From: Amycolatopsis sp. NBC_01480
GTDB lineage: Bacteria > Actinomycetota > Actinomycetes > Mycobacteriales > Pseudonocardiaceae
Direction of reading: 5' to 3'
DNA: 64,000 nucleotides
Assembly (NCBI RefSeq): GCF_036227205.1
Contig: NZ_CP109442.1
Span: 6,634,001 to 6,698,000, forward strand
Shown here in pieces: positions 45,556-53,022 of the stretch. The notes beneath the pieces are model-generated. The model was not told the origin of the DNA and searched no databases. It saw only the letters and a program-made list of their open reading frames with translations. Each line of letters opens with the position of its first letter. The stretch's first letter is position 1. The position numbers and the translations under genes were made by a program.

Positions 45556-45828
45556 GTGTCCGGATCAGGTTCAGCAGAGGCAGAGGTCGAACTCACCCAC
45601 CGCGCGATGGCCATGCTCCGTGCCGTCGCCGCGGACCGCGCCCAGATGTCGTCGAGCTGCGAGCCCGACCTCTTCGTCGACGGTTTCGCCTGCTGTGACC
45701 AGATGACCGCGCACCTGCTGGCCCACGGCGGCTACATCCGCCCCGAGGTCGAGGTCTCCGCCGGGCTGGTGCCCGCTCGGCTGACCGAAGCCGGGCACGC
45801 CGCTCTGCTGATCACGCAAGCCGCCTGA
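45556..45828 (+). CDS. small conserved-looking hypothetical protein
   Basis: 90 residues from GTG 45556 (GAAGGTCGG upstream); an upstream ATG at 45502 gives an unlikely Cys/Arg/Ser-rich extension. Sequence is helical with CEPDLFVDGFACCDQMTAHLLAHGGYIRP in the centre, including CC and a compact winged-helix-like pattern, ending AGLVPARLTEAGHAALL, which looks like the last part of a small winged-helix or regulator of the actinomycete type. No assignable function. Confidence 0.55.
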   Translation: MSGSGSAEAEVELTHRAMAMLRAVAADRAQMSSSCEPDLFVDGFACCDQMTAHLLAHGGYIRPEVEVSAGLVPARLTEAGHAALLITQAA

Positions 45829-45943
45829 ACGAACACCATCGGTCACCGCGCGTTGCGGCTTCGTTCGCGCGTTCGATGAGGCTTTGAACCCGGCGACGGC
45901 CGCAAGCGATGCGATGCCGTCCGGGCTTCTCTCACTTCGGCCC

Positions 45944-45965
45944 AACCGGATGACCCCATCCGGTT
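45944..45965. promoter_or_regulatory. operator-like inverted repeat before the quinone reductase
   Basis: AACCGGATG (45944-45952) and CATCCGGTT (45957-45965) are perfect 9-bp inverted copies with a four-base centre. TACAAC at 45973-45978 could be the -10 box and the site would then overlap the -35 region, so a repressor is likely. The regulator is not adjacent. The remainder of the 156-bp gap is unremarkable. Confidence 0.5.
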
Positions 45966-45984
45966 CCGCGGCTACAACGGGGGC

Positions 45985-46932
45985 ATGACCTCCCCTTCGA
46001 TGCGGCTTGTCACCTACGAAAAGTACGGTCCGGCCGACGTCCTCTCCGTGACCACCGCGCCCGTTCCCCGGCCGCGCCCCGGCGACGTCCTGGTCCGCGT
46101 GCACGCGGTTTCGATCAACGGCGGTGAGTCCGCCATGCGCGCTGGGCGGCTGCTTCCGTTCAGTGGCAAGAAATTCCCGAAGCGCATGGGGATCGACTTC
46201 GCCGGCGAGGTGGTCGAAGCAGGGAACAGCCGGTTCGCGGCCGGCGACCTGGTCTGGGGACTGATCGGCCGGCGGATGGGCTCGGCCGCGGAGTACGTCG
46301 CGGTGTCGCCCGGGCGGCTCGACCACGTGCCGGCCGGGCTCGACGCGGTGCAGGCCGTGACGCTGCCCGTCGGGACCACGGCGATCACCGCGTTACGTGA
46401 CAAGGCGGCGCTCGCGCCCGGTGAGCGTCTGCTCGTCCGCGGCGCGACCGGCGGCGTCGGGTACATCGCCGTGCAGCTCGGGAAGGCGATGGGCGCGCAC
46501 GTCACCGCGCTCACCAGCGCCGGAAACCTGGACCTGGCCAAAGAGCTGGGCGCGGACGAGGCGATCGACTACCGCGCGCCCGGGGACCTGGGGCGCTTCG
46601 ACGTCATCCTGGACGCGGTCGGCACGGACCTGCCAGCTTTCCGCCGGCTGCTCACCCCGAACGGGCGGATGGTGGCGATCGCCTTCGACCTCGACCATCT
46701 CGTCCGTTCGCTGGGGTACATCGCCGCCAACGCGGTGCACCGCCGTCGCTGGGTCCGGTTCTTCAGCGGCAACCCGGGTTCCTCGCTGTTCGCCGAGCTG
46801 GGCCGCTGGGTCACGGCCGGCGCGATCCGGCCGCAGCTCGACCGGGTGTTCCCGCTGGAGGAAGTCGTCGCCGCGCATCGGGCGTTCGAGCAGGGCGGCG
46901 TGCGGGGCAAGATCGTCGTGCGGCTCGCCTGA
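45985..46932 (+). CDS. zinc-free MDR oxidoreductase (quinone reductase type)
   Basis: 315 residues, ATG 45985. MDR fold: VRVHAVSINGGESAMRAG, KRMGIDFAGEVVEAGNSRFAAGDLVWG, then Rossmann motif LLVRGATGGVGYIAVQLGKAMGAHVTA (AxxGxxG form). The zinc Cys/His ligands are absent, matching the quinone reductase/NADPH-dependent reductase subgroup. Cytosolic, NADPH dependent; possible role in quinone or enal detoxification. A 9-bp inverted repeat lies in its promoter. Confidence 0.85.
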   Translation: MTSPSMRLVTYEKYGPADVLSVTTAPVPRPRPGDVLVRVHAVSINGGESAMRAGRLLPFSGKKFPKRMGIDFAGEVVEAGNSRFAAGDLVWGLIGRRMGSAAEYVAVSPGRLDHVPAGLDAVQAVTLPVGTTAITALRDKAALAPGERLLVRGATGGVGYIAVQLGKAMGAHVTALTSAGNLDLAKELGADEAIDYRAPGDLGRFDVILDAVGTDLPAFRRLLTPNGRMVAIAFDLDHLVRSLGYIAANAVHRRRWVRFFSGNPGSSLFAELGRWVTAGAIRPQLDRVFPLEEVVAAHRAFEQGGVRGKIVVRLA

Positions 46933-46937
46933 ACTCG

Positions 46938-47858
46938 TTACTTGGATTCGACCCGGCCGAGCGGTTCCGGCAACGCGGCACATGCCTTACCCCAGGTGGA
47001 ATCCCCGGGGTAAAGCCGGCTGCGGAGGTAGGCCGAGGTCAGCTGCTGGACCGCGGCGACGCGCTCGGGATTCTCGTCCGTGGTCTCGGCGACGTCGTAA
47101 CCCGAGACCCCGCCGAGCCCGTGCTCCCCGCCGACGAGGGTGAGCAGGGACTTGGGGCCGGGGGAGAGCCGGTACGGGTCGGCGTGCCAGTCCGCGCCGC
47201 GGACCGTCAGGTGGGGCGAGAGGTCCTGGTCGCCGGCGACCACCAGCGCGGGTGTGGTCATCGCGGAGAAATCGGTGGTGCGGAAGAAAGGGAAGTGCTC
47301 GGCCGCGAATTCGCTGAGGTCGTCGCCGCCCTGGCCGGGCGCGGCCAGCAGCACGCCCGCCTTGATCCGGGGCTCGGCCAGGACGACTTCGGTGCCGTCG
47401 CGGGGATCGGTGAGCCGCGCGCCGAGCAGCAGGCTCGCGGTGTACCCGCCCAGCGAATGCCCGGCGACGGCGACCTTGTCCCGGTCGAGCCGTCCGGGAA
47501 GCAGCGGGACGGCGGCCTCGATCAGGTCGAGCCCGTCGAGGACGCGCGTCATGTCCTCGGCCCGCGATCGCCAGTACAGCGGGGCTTCGGGGTCACCGGG
47601 GTCCAGGCTCAGCGTGGACGAACTCAGGTGGGTGGGCTGGATGACCACAAACCCTTGTGCGGCCCAGAAATTGGCGAGCGGGGCGTAGCCGTTCAGGGAG
47701 GACAGGTGGTTCGAGCGGCCATGGCCGTGGGAGAACAGGATGATCGGCAGGCCGGTCCCGGTCATCGGCGCGGAGACCCGTAGTTGCAGGTCCACGGCGC
47801 GGCCGGGCGTGGGCAGCACGACTGGGCTGACCGAGAGGACTGGAGCAGATTCGGCCAT
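46938..47858 (-). CDS. alpha/beta hydrolase, chlorophyllase/PAF-acetylhydrolase-like
   Basis: 306 residues from ATG 47858 (AAGGGA upstream). Nucleophile elbow VAGHSLGGYTA, oxyanion LFSHGHGRSN, LQLRVSAPMTGTGLPIILF start, and a late His in VGGEHGLGGVS. The layout follows the chlorophyllase-like and predicted dienelactone-type hydrolases. Its promoter carries two operator-like palindromes, suggesting repression by an unlinked TetR-type protein. It is convergent with the quinone reductase gene (5 bp gap). Substrate unknown. Confidence 0.78.
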   Translation of the reverse strand: MAESAPVLSVSPVVLPTPGRAVDLQLRVSAPMTGTGLPIILFSHGHGRSNHLSSLNGYAPLANFWAAQGFVVIQPTHLSSSTLSLDPGDPEAPLYWRSRAEDMTRVLDGLDLIEAAVPLLPGRLDRDKVAVAGHSLGGYTASLLLGARLTDPRDGTEVVLAEPRIKAGVLLAAPGQGGDDLSEFAAEHFPFFRTTDFSAMTTPALVVAGDQDLSPHLTVRGADWHADPYRLSPGPKSLLTLVGGEHGLGGVSGYDVAETTDENPERVAAVQQLTSAYLRSRLYPGDSTWGKACAALPEPLGRVESK

Positions 47859-47880
47859 GGTGTTCCCTTCACTGGTTAAG

Positions 47881-47918
47881 CGGAGCGTTGTTCCGAAACT
47901 ATACGGAACGCTGCTCCG
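47881..47918 (-). promoter_or_regulatory. paired TetR-type operators flanking the -10 box of the hydrolase gene
   Basis: CGGAGCGTTGTTCCG (47881-47895) and CGGAACGCTGCTCCG (47904-47918) are two imperfect 15-bp palindromes with the GGAnCGnTGnTCC pattern. Read on the minus strand, TATAGT at 47898-47903 lies in the spacer between them and is a natural -10 box for the hydrolase gene, whose ATG is 23 bp downstream of the first site. Occupancy by a repressor would block RNA polymerase. Confidence 0.6.
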
Positions 47919-47970
47919 ATTTGTCCACTCGTGCTCGGCATAGTTCACTTGATGCTGTACTGTCGTCTCT

Positions 47971-48297
47971 ATGCTGAAGTGTGAGACGCGAGGGGACGCG
48001 CTGGCCCGGCTCGGCCGCGCGCTGGCCGACCCGACCCGGTGCCGGATCCTGGTCGCGCTGCTGGACGGGACCCGTTACCCCGGGGCGCTGGCCGCGGAGC
48101 TGGGGCTGTCGCGGTCGAACGTGTCCAATCACCTGGCCTGCCTGCGCGGGTGCGGGCTGGTCGTCGCGGCTTACCAGGGGCGTCAGGTGCGGTATGCGTT
48201 GGCTGATCCGCATTTGGCGAAGGCGCTGAACGAGCTGGCCAAGGTGGTGCTCGCCGTCGACACGGCCGAGCCTTGTCTCGACGAGGTGGCCCGATGA
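47971..48297 (+). CDS. cmtR: CmtR-type Cd/Pb-sensing ArsR/SmtB repressor
   Basis: 108 residues from ATG 47971. Winged-helix ArsR fold with recognition helix LSRSNVSNHLACLRGCGLV. Cys57, Cys61 and Cys102 occupy exactly the numbering of the three Cys ligands of M. tuberculosis CmtR, and the surrounding sequence (LARLGRALADPTRCRILVAL) is nearly the same. Without metal such proteins bind DNA and repress; Cd2+ or Pb2+ binding releases it. The stop overlaps the start of the downstream transporter (ATGA), so the repressor and its likely target are co-transcribed and autoregulated. Confidence 0.92.
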   Translation: MLKCETRGDALARLGRALADPTRCRILVALLDGTRYPGALAAELGLSRSNVSNHLACLRGCGLVVAAYQGRQVRYALADPHLAKALNELAKVVLAVDTAEPCLDEVAR

Positions 48298-48959
48298 CTG
48301 GGCCCGAGAATCTCGCGGCACCGCGAACCCACGACACCTGCTGTGCCCCGCCTGCGGTGGAAAACACGGCCCGGCGGGCGGTTCTGTCGCGGCGAGTGCG
48401 CTGGTTCGTCGCGGCGACGATCACCTACAACGTCGTCGAGGCGGTCATCGCGATCGCGGCCGGTTCGTCGGCGTCGTCCGCCGCGTTGATCGGCTTCGGA
48501 CTGGATTCCGTCATCGAGGTCGCCTCCGCCGCCGCGGTCGCCTGGCAGTTCTCCGGCGCCGATCCCGAGGCCCGTGAACGCACGGCGTTGAAGGTCATCG
48601 CGCTGTCGTTCTTCGCGCTCGCCGCCTATGTAACGGTTGACGCGGCCGTTTCCCTGCTCGGGCCTGGCGCCGCGGGGCACTCGACTGTCGGCATCGTGCT
48701 GGCCGCGGTGTCCCTGCTGGTCATGCCGGGCCTGTCCTACGCCCAACGACGCGCCGGCCGGGAACTCGGCTCGTCCAGCGCCGTGGCCGATTCCAAGCAA
48801 ACCCTGCTCTGCACTTACCTTTCCGGCGTGCTGCTGGTCGGCCTGCTGCTCAACAGCCTCTTCGGCTGGTCCTGGGCGGATCCGGTCGTCGCGCTGATCA
48901 TCGCCGCCGTCGCCGTCAAAGAAGGCCGCGAAGCCTGGCGCGGCGACCACTGCTGCTGA
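48294..48959 (+). CDS. CDF-like cation efflux membrane protein
   Basis: 221 residues from ATG 48294. Six hydrophobic segments, starting FVAATITYNVVEAVIAIAAGS; the second has GFGLDSVIEVASAAAVAW, where Asp-Glu replace the His-Asp of classical CDF zinc sites; a later helix has VADSKQTLLCTYLSG; the last carries WADPVVALIIAAVAVKEGREAW. The N-terminus (HDTCCAPP) and C-terminus (GDHCC) end in vicinal Cys pairs that could bind soft metals. With cmtR upstream it is the candidate Cd/Pb exporter. No large cytosolic C-terminal domain is present, unlike typical CDFs. Confidence 0.82.
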   Translation: MTGPENLAAPRTHDTCCAPPAVENTARRAVLSRRVRWFVAATITYNVVEAVIAIAAGSSASSAALIGFGLDSVIEVASAAAVAWQFSGADPEARERTALKVIALSFFALAAYVTVDAAVSLLGPGAAGHSTVGIVLAAVSLLVMPGLSYAQRRAGRELGSSSAVADSKQTLLCTYLSGVLLVGLLLNSLFGWSWADPVVALIIAAVAVKEGREAWRGDHCC

Positions 48960-48964
48960 ACGCG

Positions 48965-49011
48965 GTCAAGGCCTCCTTACCTGCGTCGGGTGCGGGTAAG
49001 GAGGCCTTGAC
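48965..49011. repeat. intergenic palindrome, family A, copy 2
   Basis: Arms 48965-48984 and 48992-49011 pair over 20 bp with one mismatch; arm begins GTCAAGGCCTCCTTACC. It sits between the convergent transporter and chitinase genes, five bases after the stop of the former. Confidence 0.85.
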
Positions 49012-49023
49012 GGCAAAGCGGGA

Positions 49024-49983
49024 TCAGCCGTTGTACCCGGCCACGATCTTGGTGAACGCGTACTGCGCCTGGTCGATGCCGCTGCAGTCGCCGCCGCCGC
49101 TGCAGTCGCGGTTGGTGGCCCAGAAGGTGAAGCGGCCCAGGTGGTGGCTCGTGGCGTAATCGCGGATCGCGGTGAAGTTGTCCACGGTCACGGTCTCGCC
49201 GGCGTTGTCGGTGTTGCCGTTCATCGAGGACAGGCCGCTGCGGCTGTACGCGGTGGCGTCGTCCCAGCCGAAGGTGGACTTCAGCTGGGCGGCCAGCCCG
49301 TCGACGGCCGACTCGGTCATCGCGGCCATGTCGCCGCCGCTGGAGAAGTCGAACGGCATGACCGACCAGACGTCGATGTCCGCGCCGAGCGCCTTCGCCT
49401 GCGTGATCAGCCGCTTGCCGGTGTCGCTGGGGCCGGTGGTGCTGGTGCCCATGGTGACGACGACGCGCAGGCCCGGGTTCTTGTCCTTGGTGATCTTGAC
49501 CGCGCTCAGGATGCGGTCCTGCACCGTCGGGTTCTCGAACTCGTCGGTGTTCTCGATGTCGAGGTCGATCGCCTTGAGCTGGTAGGCGTCGATCACCTTC
49601 TGGTACGCGCCGGCCAGGTCCTCGGGCGTGGCGCAGGTGGCGCCGAGCTTGTTGCCCGACCAGCCGCCGAACGACGGGATCACGTCGCCCCCGGCGTCGC
49701 GGATGGTCTTGATCAGCCCGGCGTCGGAGCCGTCGAGCGCGCGGTTGCCGTCCCACTGCGGGTTGCAGGTGCCGTTGGACAGCATGAACGCGAGCGTGAA
49801 CGACTTGACGCCGGTCGCGGACATGGCCGCGGCCGGGTCGGACTGGCCGCCCCACTGGTACAGGTAGGGCGAGGCGAGCACGGGATCGGGAGCGGCCATC
49901 GCCGACGGGGCGAAGCCGGCCGTGGTGGCCAGCGCGGCACCCGCGGCGAGCGCGAGCGTGGCCAGGCGGCGCAGGGGTTTCAT
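49024..49983 (-). CDS. secreted family 18 chitinase
   Basis: 319 residues, ATG 49983. Signal peptide 1-30 (KPLRR, hydrophobic core, PSAMA-A). A single GH18 domain follows: SxGG-like IPSFGGWSGNK at 102-112 and the catalytic DLDIE at 140-144 (D140, D142, E144 of the DxxDxDxE motif), with late WSVMPFDF and FTFWATNRDC. It lacks a carbohydrate-binding module. GH18 enzymes cleave beta-1,4 GlcNAc polymers with substrate-assisted catalysis. A DasR-type operator 105 bp upstream suggests induction when chitin-derived amino sugars accumulate. Confidence 0.9.
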   Translation of the reverse strand: MKPLRRLATLALAAGAALATTAGFAPSAMAAPDPVLASPYLYQWGGQSDPAAAMSATGVKSFTLAFMLSNGTCNPQWDGNRALDGSDAGLIKTIRDAGGDVIPSFGGWSGNKLGATCATPEDLAGAYQKVIDAYQLKAIDLDIENTDEFENPTVQDRILSAVKITKDKNPGLRVVVTMGTSTTGPSDTGKRLITQAKALGADIDVWSVMPFDFSSGGDMAAMTESAVDGLAAQLKSTFGWDDATAYSRSGLSSMNGNTDNAGETVTVDNFTAIRDYATSHHLGRFTFWATNRDCSGGGDCSGIDQAQYAFTKIVAGYNG

Positions 49984-50087
49984 AGGTCCTCCAGCGGTGG
50001 GGACGCACGCCGGGGCGTGCTGGTGCGGAGTACCTCCGAAGATGATGCGGCGGTATCAACCAGGAGGCGGGTTGTGTGCCAGCTCAC

Positions 50088-50103
50088 GGTGGACTAGACC
50101 ATT
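50088..50103. promoter_or_regulatory. candidate DasR site (dre) of the chitinase gene
   Basis: Minus-strand AATGGTCTAGTCCACC matches the dre consensus A(C/G)TGGTCTAGACCA(C/G)T at about 13 of 16 positions. It lies 105 bp upstream of the chitinase ATG, the position and type found in Streptomyces chitinase promoters. DasR is a GntR repressor released by GlcN-6-P. The rest of the 49984-50232 gap has no other clear site. Confidence 0.6.
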
Positions 50104-50232
50104 GGTAAGTGTCAAGGTCCCCGCACGGGCGGAAAAAGACAGACAGTACGAAAGTAGGTCACCACCGGCGCGAGGGCCGGGTGCCACGGTAGGCGGAGTG
50201 ACAGCGGCAGCCGGGTGGGCTAATTTGCCGAA

Positions 50233-51420
50233 ATGATGGGGGATTCGGCGGCGGCCGGCCGGCGCTGGCGGCTGCCCTCGCTCGACGGCTGGGCGCTGTG
50301 GCGCCATCCCCGCCGGGCCCTGGTGCTGGTGGCCGACCTCGCCGCGCCGGCCGGGACCGTCGCCGCCGCGCTGCTGGTGCCGGTCTCGCTCACCTCCGCG
50401 GAAGCGTTTGCGATGCTGCTCGCCGGACTGCTCGCGAGTGCCGAACTGTGCCGGTCAGCGGAACGCGGCCGCGGGGAATCGTTGCTGGGGCCGGGTTTCG
50501 GCACGCCCTGGCTGCTGGCCGGCGCGGTGGTGCTGCCGCCGCTGCTCGCGGTGGCGCTGGCCGTGCTGTCCGGGCTGCACCGGTGGGCCCGGATCCGGCG
50601 GCTGCCCGCGTACCGGCAGGTGTTCGACGTCGCCGCCACGGCGGTGGCCGTGCTGCTGGCCGCCGGGTTCCTGATCCTGACCGGATCGTCGTCGATTGTC
50701 TCGGCGGTGGTGGCGGCGCTGGTGTTCGGGGTGGTCGACGCCGGGCTGCCGGCCGCGGTCGACGGGCGTCCGTCCGCTGGCTCGTACGCGGTGCTGTTCG
50801 ACGGCGCGATGCTGGGGCTCGGCGTCGCACTGGCCTGGGCCGTCGCGGATTCGCCGTGGGTGCTGCTGCCGCTCACGGCCGGGCTGGTGGTGCTCTACCG
50901 CGGCGAGTTCGGCCGCGCGGGCCGCGACCAGACCTCCGTGGACCCCGGCACCGGCGTGCTCACGGCCGTCGCCTGGTGGGACGCCGCGCGGGAGACGCCG
51001 GCGCCCGCGTTCGCCGTGCTGGTGCTCGATTTGGACGATTTCGCCGGCCTCAACGCCCGCCACGGCCGCCGCGTCGGCGACGCCGTCCTGCGCGCGATCG
51101 CCGACACCCTGCGCGCCGAGGTCCGGTCCGCCGACCTGGTCGGCCGCTCCGGCGGCGGCGAGTTCGCCGTGCTCCTGCCCGGCACCGGCAGTTTCGACGC
51201 GCTGGCCATCGCCGAGCGCCTCCGCCTGCGCGTCGCCTCGACCGCCGTCGCCCTGAAAGCGGCCTACGGCAGCCCCCAATTCGCCTGGGCAACGGTCTCC
51301 GTGGGCGTCGCCGCCCGCCCCGACCACGGCGACCCGGTGGCGGCCGTCTTCGCGGCGGCGGGCGCGGCTGTGCGGGAGGCCAAGGAAACCGGGCGCAACC
51401 GGACGGTGCGCGCGTCCTGA
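50233..51420 (+). CDS. membrane-anchored GGDEF protein with altered signature
   Basis: 395 residues from ATG 50233 (ATG 50236 alternative). Five to six hydrophobic helices (about 28-225) precede a GGDEF domain (235-390). Its signature is GGGEF at 307-311, the first acid replaced by Gly, and the upstream motif reads DLDDFAGLNARHG where DxDxFKxxND is usual. Diguanylate cyclase activity is therefore questionable. The promoter is shared with the chitinase gene on the other strand. The membrane part resembles small integral sensors of unknown ligand. Confidence 0.82.
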   Translation: MMGDSAAAGRRWRLPSLDGWALWRHPRRALVLVADLAAPAGTVAAALLVPVSLTSAEAFAMLLAGLLASAELCRSAERGRGESLLGPGFGTPWLLAGAVVLPPLLAVALAVLSGLHRWARIRRLPAYRQVFDVAATAVAVLLAAGFLILTGSSSIVSAVVAALVFGVVDAGLPAAVDGRPSAGSYAVLFDGAMLGLGVALAWAVADSPWVLLPLTAGLVVLYRGEFGRAGRDQTSVDPGTGVLTAVAWWDAARETPAPAFAVLVLDLDDFAGLNARHGRRVGDAVLRAIADTLRAEVRSADLVGRSGGGEFAVLLPGTGSFDALAIAERLRLRVASTAVALKAAYGSPQFAWATVSVGVAARPDHGDPVAAVFAAAGAAVREAKETGRNRTVRAS

Positions 51421-51432
51421 GCGGGCCGGAAT

Positions 51433-51483
51433 CCGTCAAGGACTCCTTACCTGCGTAGGACGCGGGCAAGGAGTCCTTGACGG
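51433..51483. repeat. intergenic palindrome, family A, copy 3
   Basis: Arms 51433-51455 and 51461-51483 pair over 23 bp with two mismatches; loop of five bases as in copy 1. It lies in the 71-bp gap between the convergent GGDEF and oxygenase genes. Confidence 0.85.
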
Positions 51484-51491
51484 CACCGTGG

Positions 51492-52454
51492 TCACTGCAT
51501 CGTGATCGCGTCCAGTTTCTCTTTCAGGTAAGCCGAAGCGAGCACTTCCGGATAGGCGACGCGGCCCAGCGGCGGTGCCAGTGACGTGATGCGCGCGTCG
51601 TGGTCGGTTTCGTAGAAGAAGATCAAAGAGACGAGGTCTTCATCGGGGGCGGTGGGCTGCGGGGGCAGCACTCGGTGGCGGGTGGAGCGCCAGCGGTCGC
51701 CGGTCCAGCGGGCCATCAGGTCGCCGATGTTGACGGTGAAGGCGGACTCGTCGAAGGGCGCGTCCACCCAGTCGCCTTCGGCGGTGCAGACCTGGAGGCC
51801 GCCGGCGCCGGACTGGCGGTCGAGCACGGTCACGGTGCCGAAATCGGTGTGCGGGCCGATCCGGAACTGGCCCGGCTCGGGCGGGCCGACGCTGGTCAGC
51901 GGCGGGTAGCGGTTGATGTTGAAGGTGTACGTCGGACGGCCCGTGTGCCGCGTGAAGTGGTCGGGCGCCAGGGCCAGCGCGTGCGCGAAGACCCGCAGCA
52001 GGTCGTCGGACAGCGCGCGCATGCGGGCCATGTACTCCCGCGCGGTGGCGGCCAGGCCGGGGACCTCGGCGGGCCAGACGTTGGGCTGGAACCAGAACCC
52101 GTCGACGGCCGGGTCGCCGACACCCGTGTCCGCGCCGGCCGAGTACGACTCCTTCAGGTCCGGCGGCGTTTCGGTGCCCTCGGCGTAACCGTTGGCCTCG
52201 ACGCCGGGCGGCAGCCAGCCGCGGCCGCCGACGGTCACGGCGTACCGCTGCTTCACTTCGGGCGGCAGCGCGAAGAACCGGCGCGCCAGCTCCCGCGTTT
52301 CGGCGCGCAACTCCGAAGGCACGCCGTGGCCGGTGACGAGCAGGAAACCGGACTCGCGCAGCGCGCGGTCGATCTCGGCCGCCACCACGGCCCGGCCTTC
52401 GGGCGTGCCGGCGTACCAGGGGGACAGGTCGACGAGCGGGACGGCGGCGGGCAT
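51492..52454 (-). CDS. isopenicillin-N-synthase-like 2OG-Fe(II) oxygenase
   Basis: 320 residues, ATG 52454. N-terminal DIOX_N-like segment PLVDLSPWYAGTPEGRAVVAAEI and FLLVTGHGVP; the Fe ligands are His and Asp in GPHTDFGTVTVL and the later His in STRHRVLPP; the 2OG-binding Arg follows (RHRV). Such enzymes hydroxylate or desaturate small molecules with 2-oxoglutarate. The downstream cytosine deaminase gene lies 9 bp upstream in transcription order, so the pair is an operon; a nucleobase or modified pyrimidine substrate is a possibility (inference). Confidence 0.85.
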   Translation of the reverse strand: MPAAVPLVDLSPWYAGTPEGRAVVAAEIDRALRESGFLLVTGHGVPSELRAETRELARRFFALPPEVKQRYAVTVGGRGWLPPGVEANGYAEGTETPPDLKESYSAGADTGVGDPAVDGFWFQPNVWPAEVPGLAATAREYMARMRALSDDLLRVFAHALALAPDHFTRHTGRPTYTFNINRYPPLTSVGPPEPGQFRIGPHTDFGTVTVLDRQSGAGGLQVCTAEGDWVDAPFDESAFTVNIGDLMARWTGDRWRSTRHRVLPPQPTAPDEDLVSLIFFYETDHDARITSLAPPLGRVAYPEVLASAYLKEKLDAITMQ

Positions 52455-52463
52455 GGTCGTCTC

Positions 52464-52931
52464 CTATGGATTGTCCGAAGTGGACGGAACCCCGATGTCC
52501 TCGAACCACAGTTCCGGGCGCCGGGAGATGAAATCGGTCATCAGCGCGATGCACGCGGGGTCGTCCAGCAGCTCGATCGTGACGCCGAGCCCGGCCAGCC
52601 AGTCGTGCCCGCCGTGGAACGTCTCGGCCTCGCCGATGATCACGTGCGGGATGCCGAACTGGCGCACCAGCCCGCTGCAGTACCAGCACGGCGAGAGCGT
52701 GGTGACCATGATCGTGTCGCGGTAGTGCGGGCGGCGGCCGGCGTTGCGGAACGCCGTGGTCTCGGCGTGCAGCGACGGGTCGCCGTCCTGCACCCGGCGG
52801 TTGTGCCCGCGGCCGAGCAGGGTGCCGTCGCGGCCGAACAGCGCGGCGCCGATCGGCACGCCGCCCTCGGCCTGGCCCAGCTCGGCCTCCGCGCGGGCGA
52901 CGGCAAGCAGCTTCAGCGGGTCGATCTGCAT
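52464..52931 (-). CDS. cytosine deaminase, yeast FCY1-type
   Basis: 155 residues, ATG 52931. Zinc deaminase motifs HAETTAF (catalytic Glu) and SPCWYCSGLV (two Cys). Similarity to Saccharomyces Fcy1 is marked: GVPIGAALFGRDGTLLGRGHN at the start and RRPELWFEDIG at the end, the latter being Fcy1's RPQDWFEDIG. Fcy1 deaminates cytosine to uracil, unlike bacterial CodA (amidohydrolase fold). It is co-transcribed with the 2OG oxygenase. Confidence 0.85.
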   Translation of the reverse strand: MQIDPLKLLAVARAEAELGQAEGGVPIGAALFGRDGTLLGRGHNRRVQDGDPSLHAETTAFRNAGRRPHYRDTIMVTTLSPCWYCSGLVRQFGIPHVIIGEAETFHGGHDWLAGLGVTIELLDDPACIALMTDFISRRPELWFEDIGVPSTSDNP

Positions 52932-53022
52932 GCGCCACTCTCACCGGACACGGCGGGTGACGGCAAGTCCTGCCCGGCAACGCGGACCGGAACTGTCCGC
53001 GTTGTCTGGCAGAGTGAGGTGC

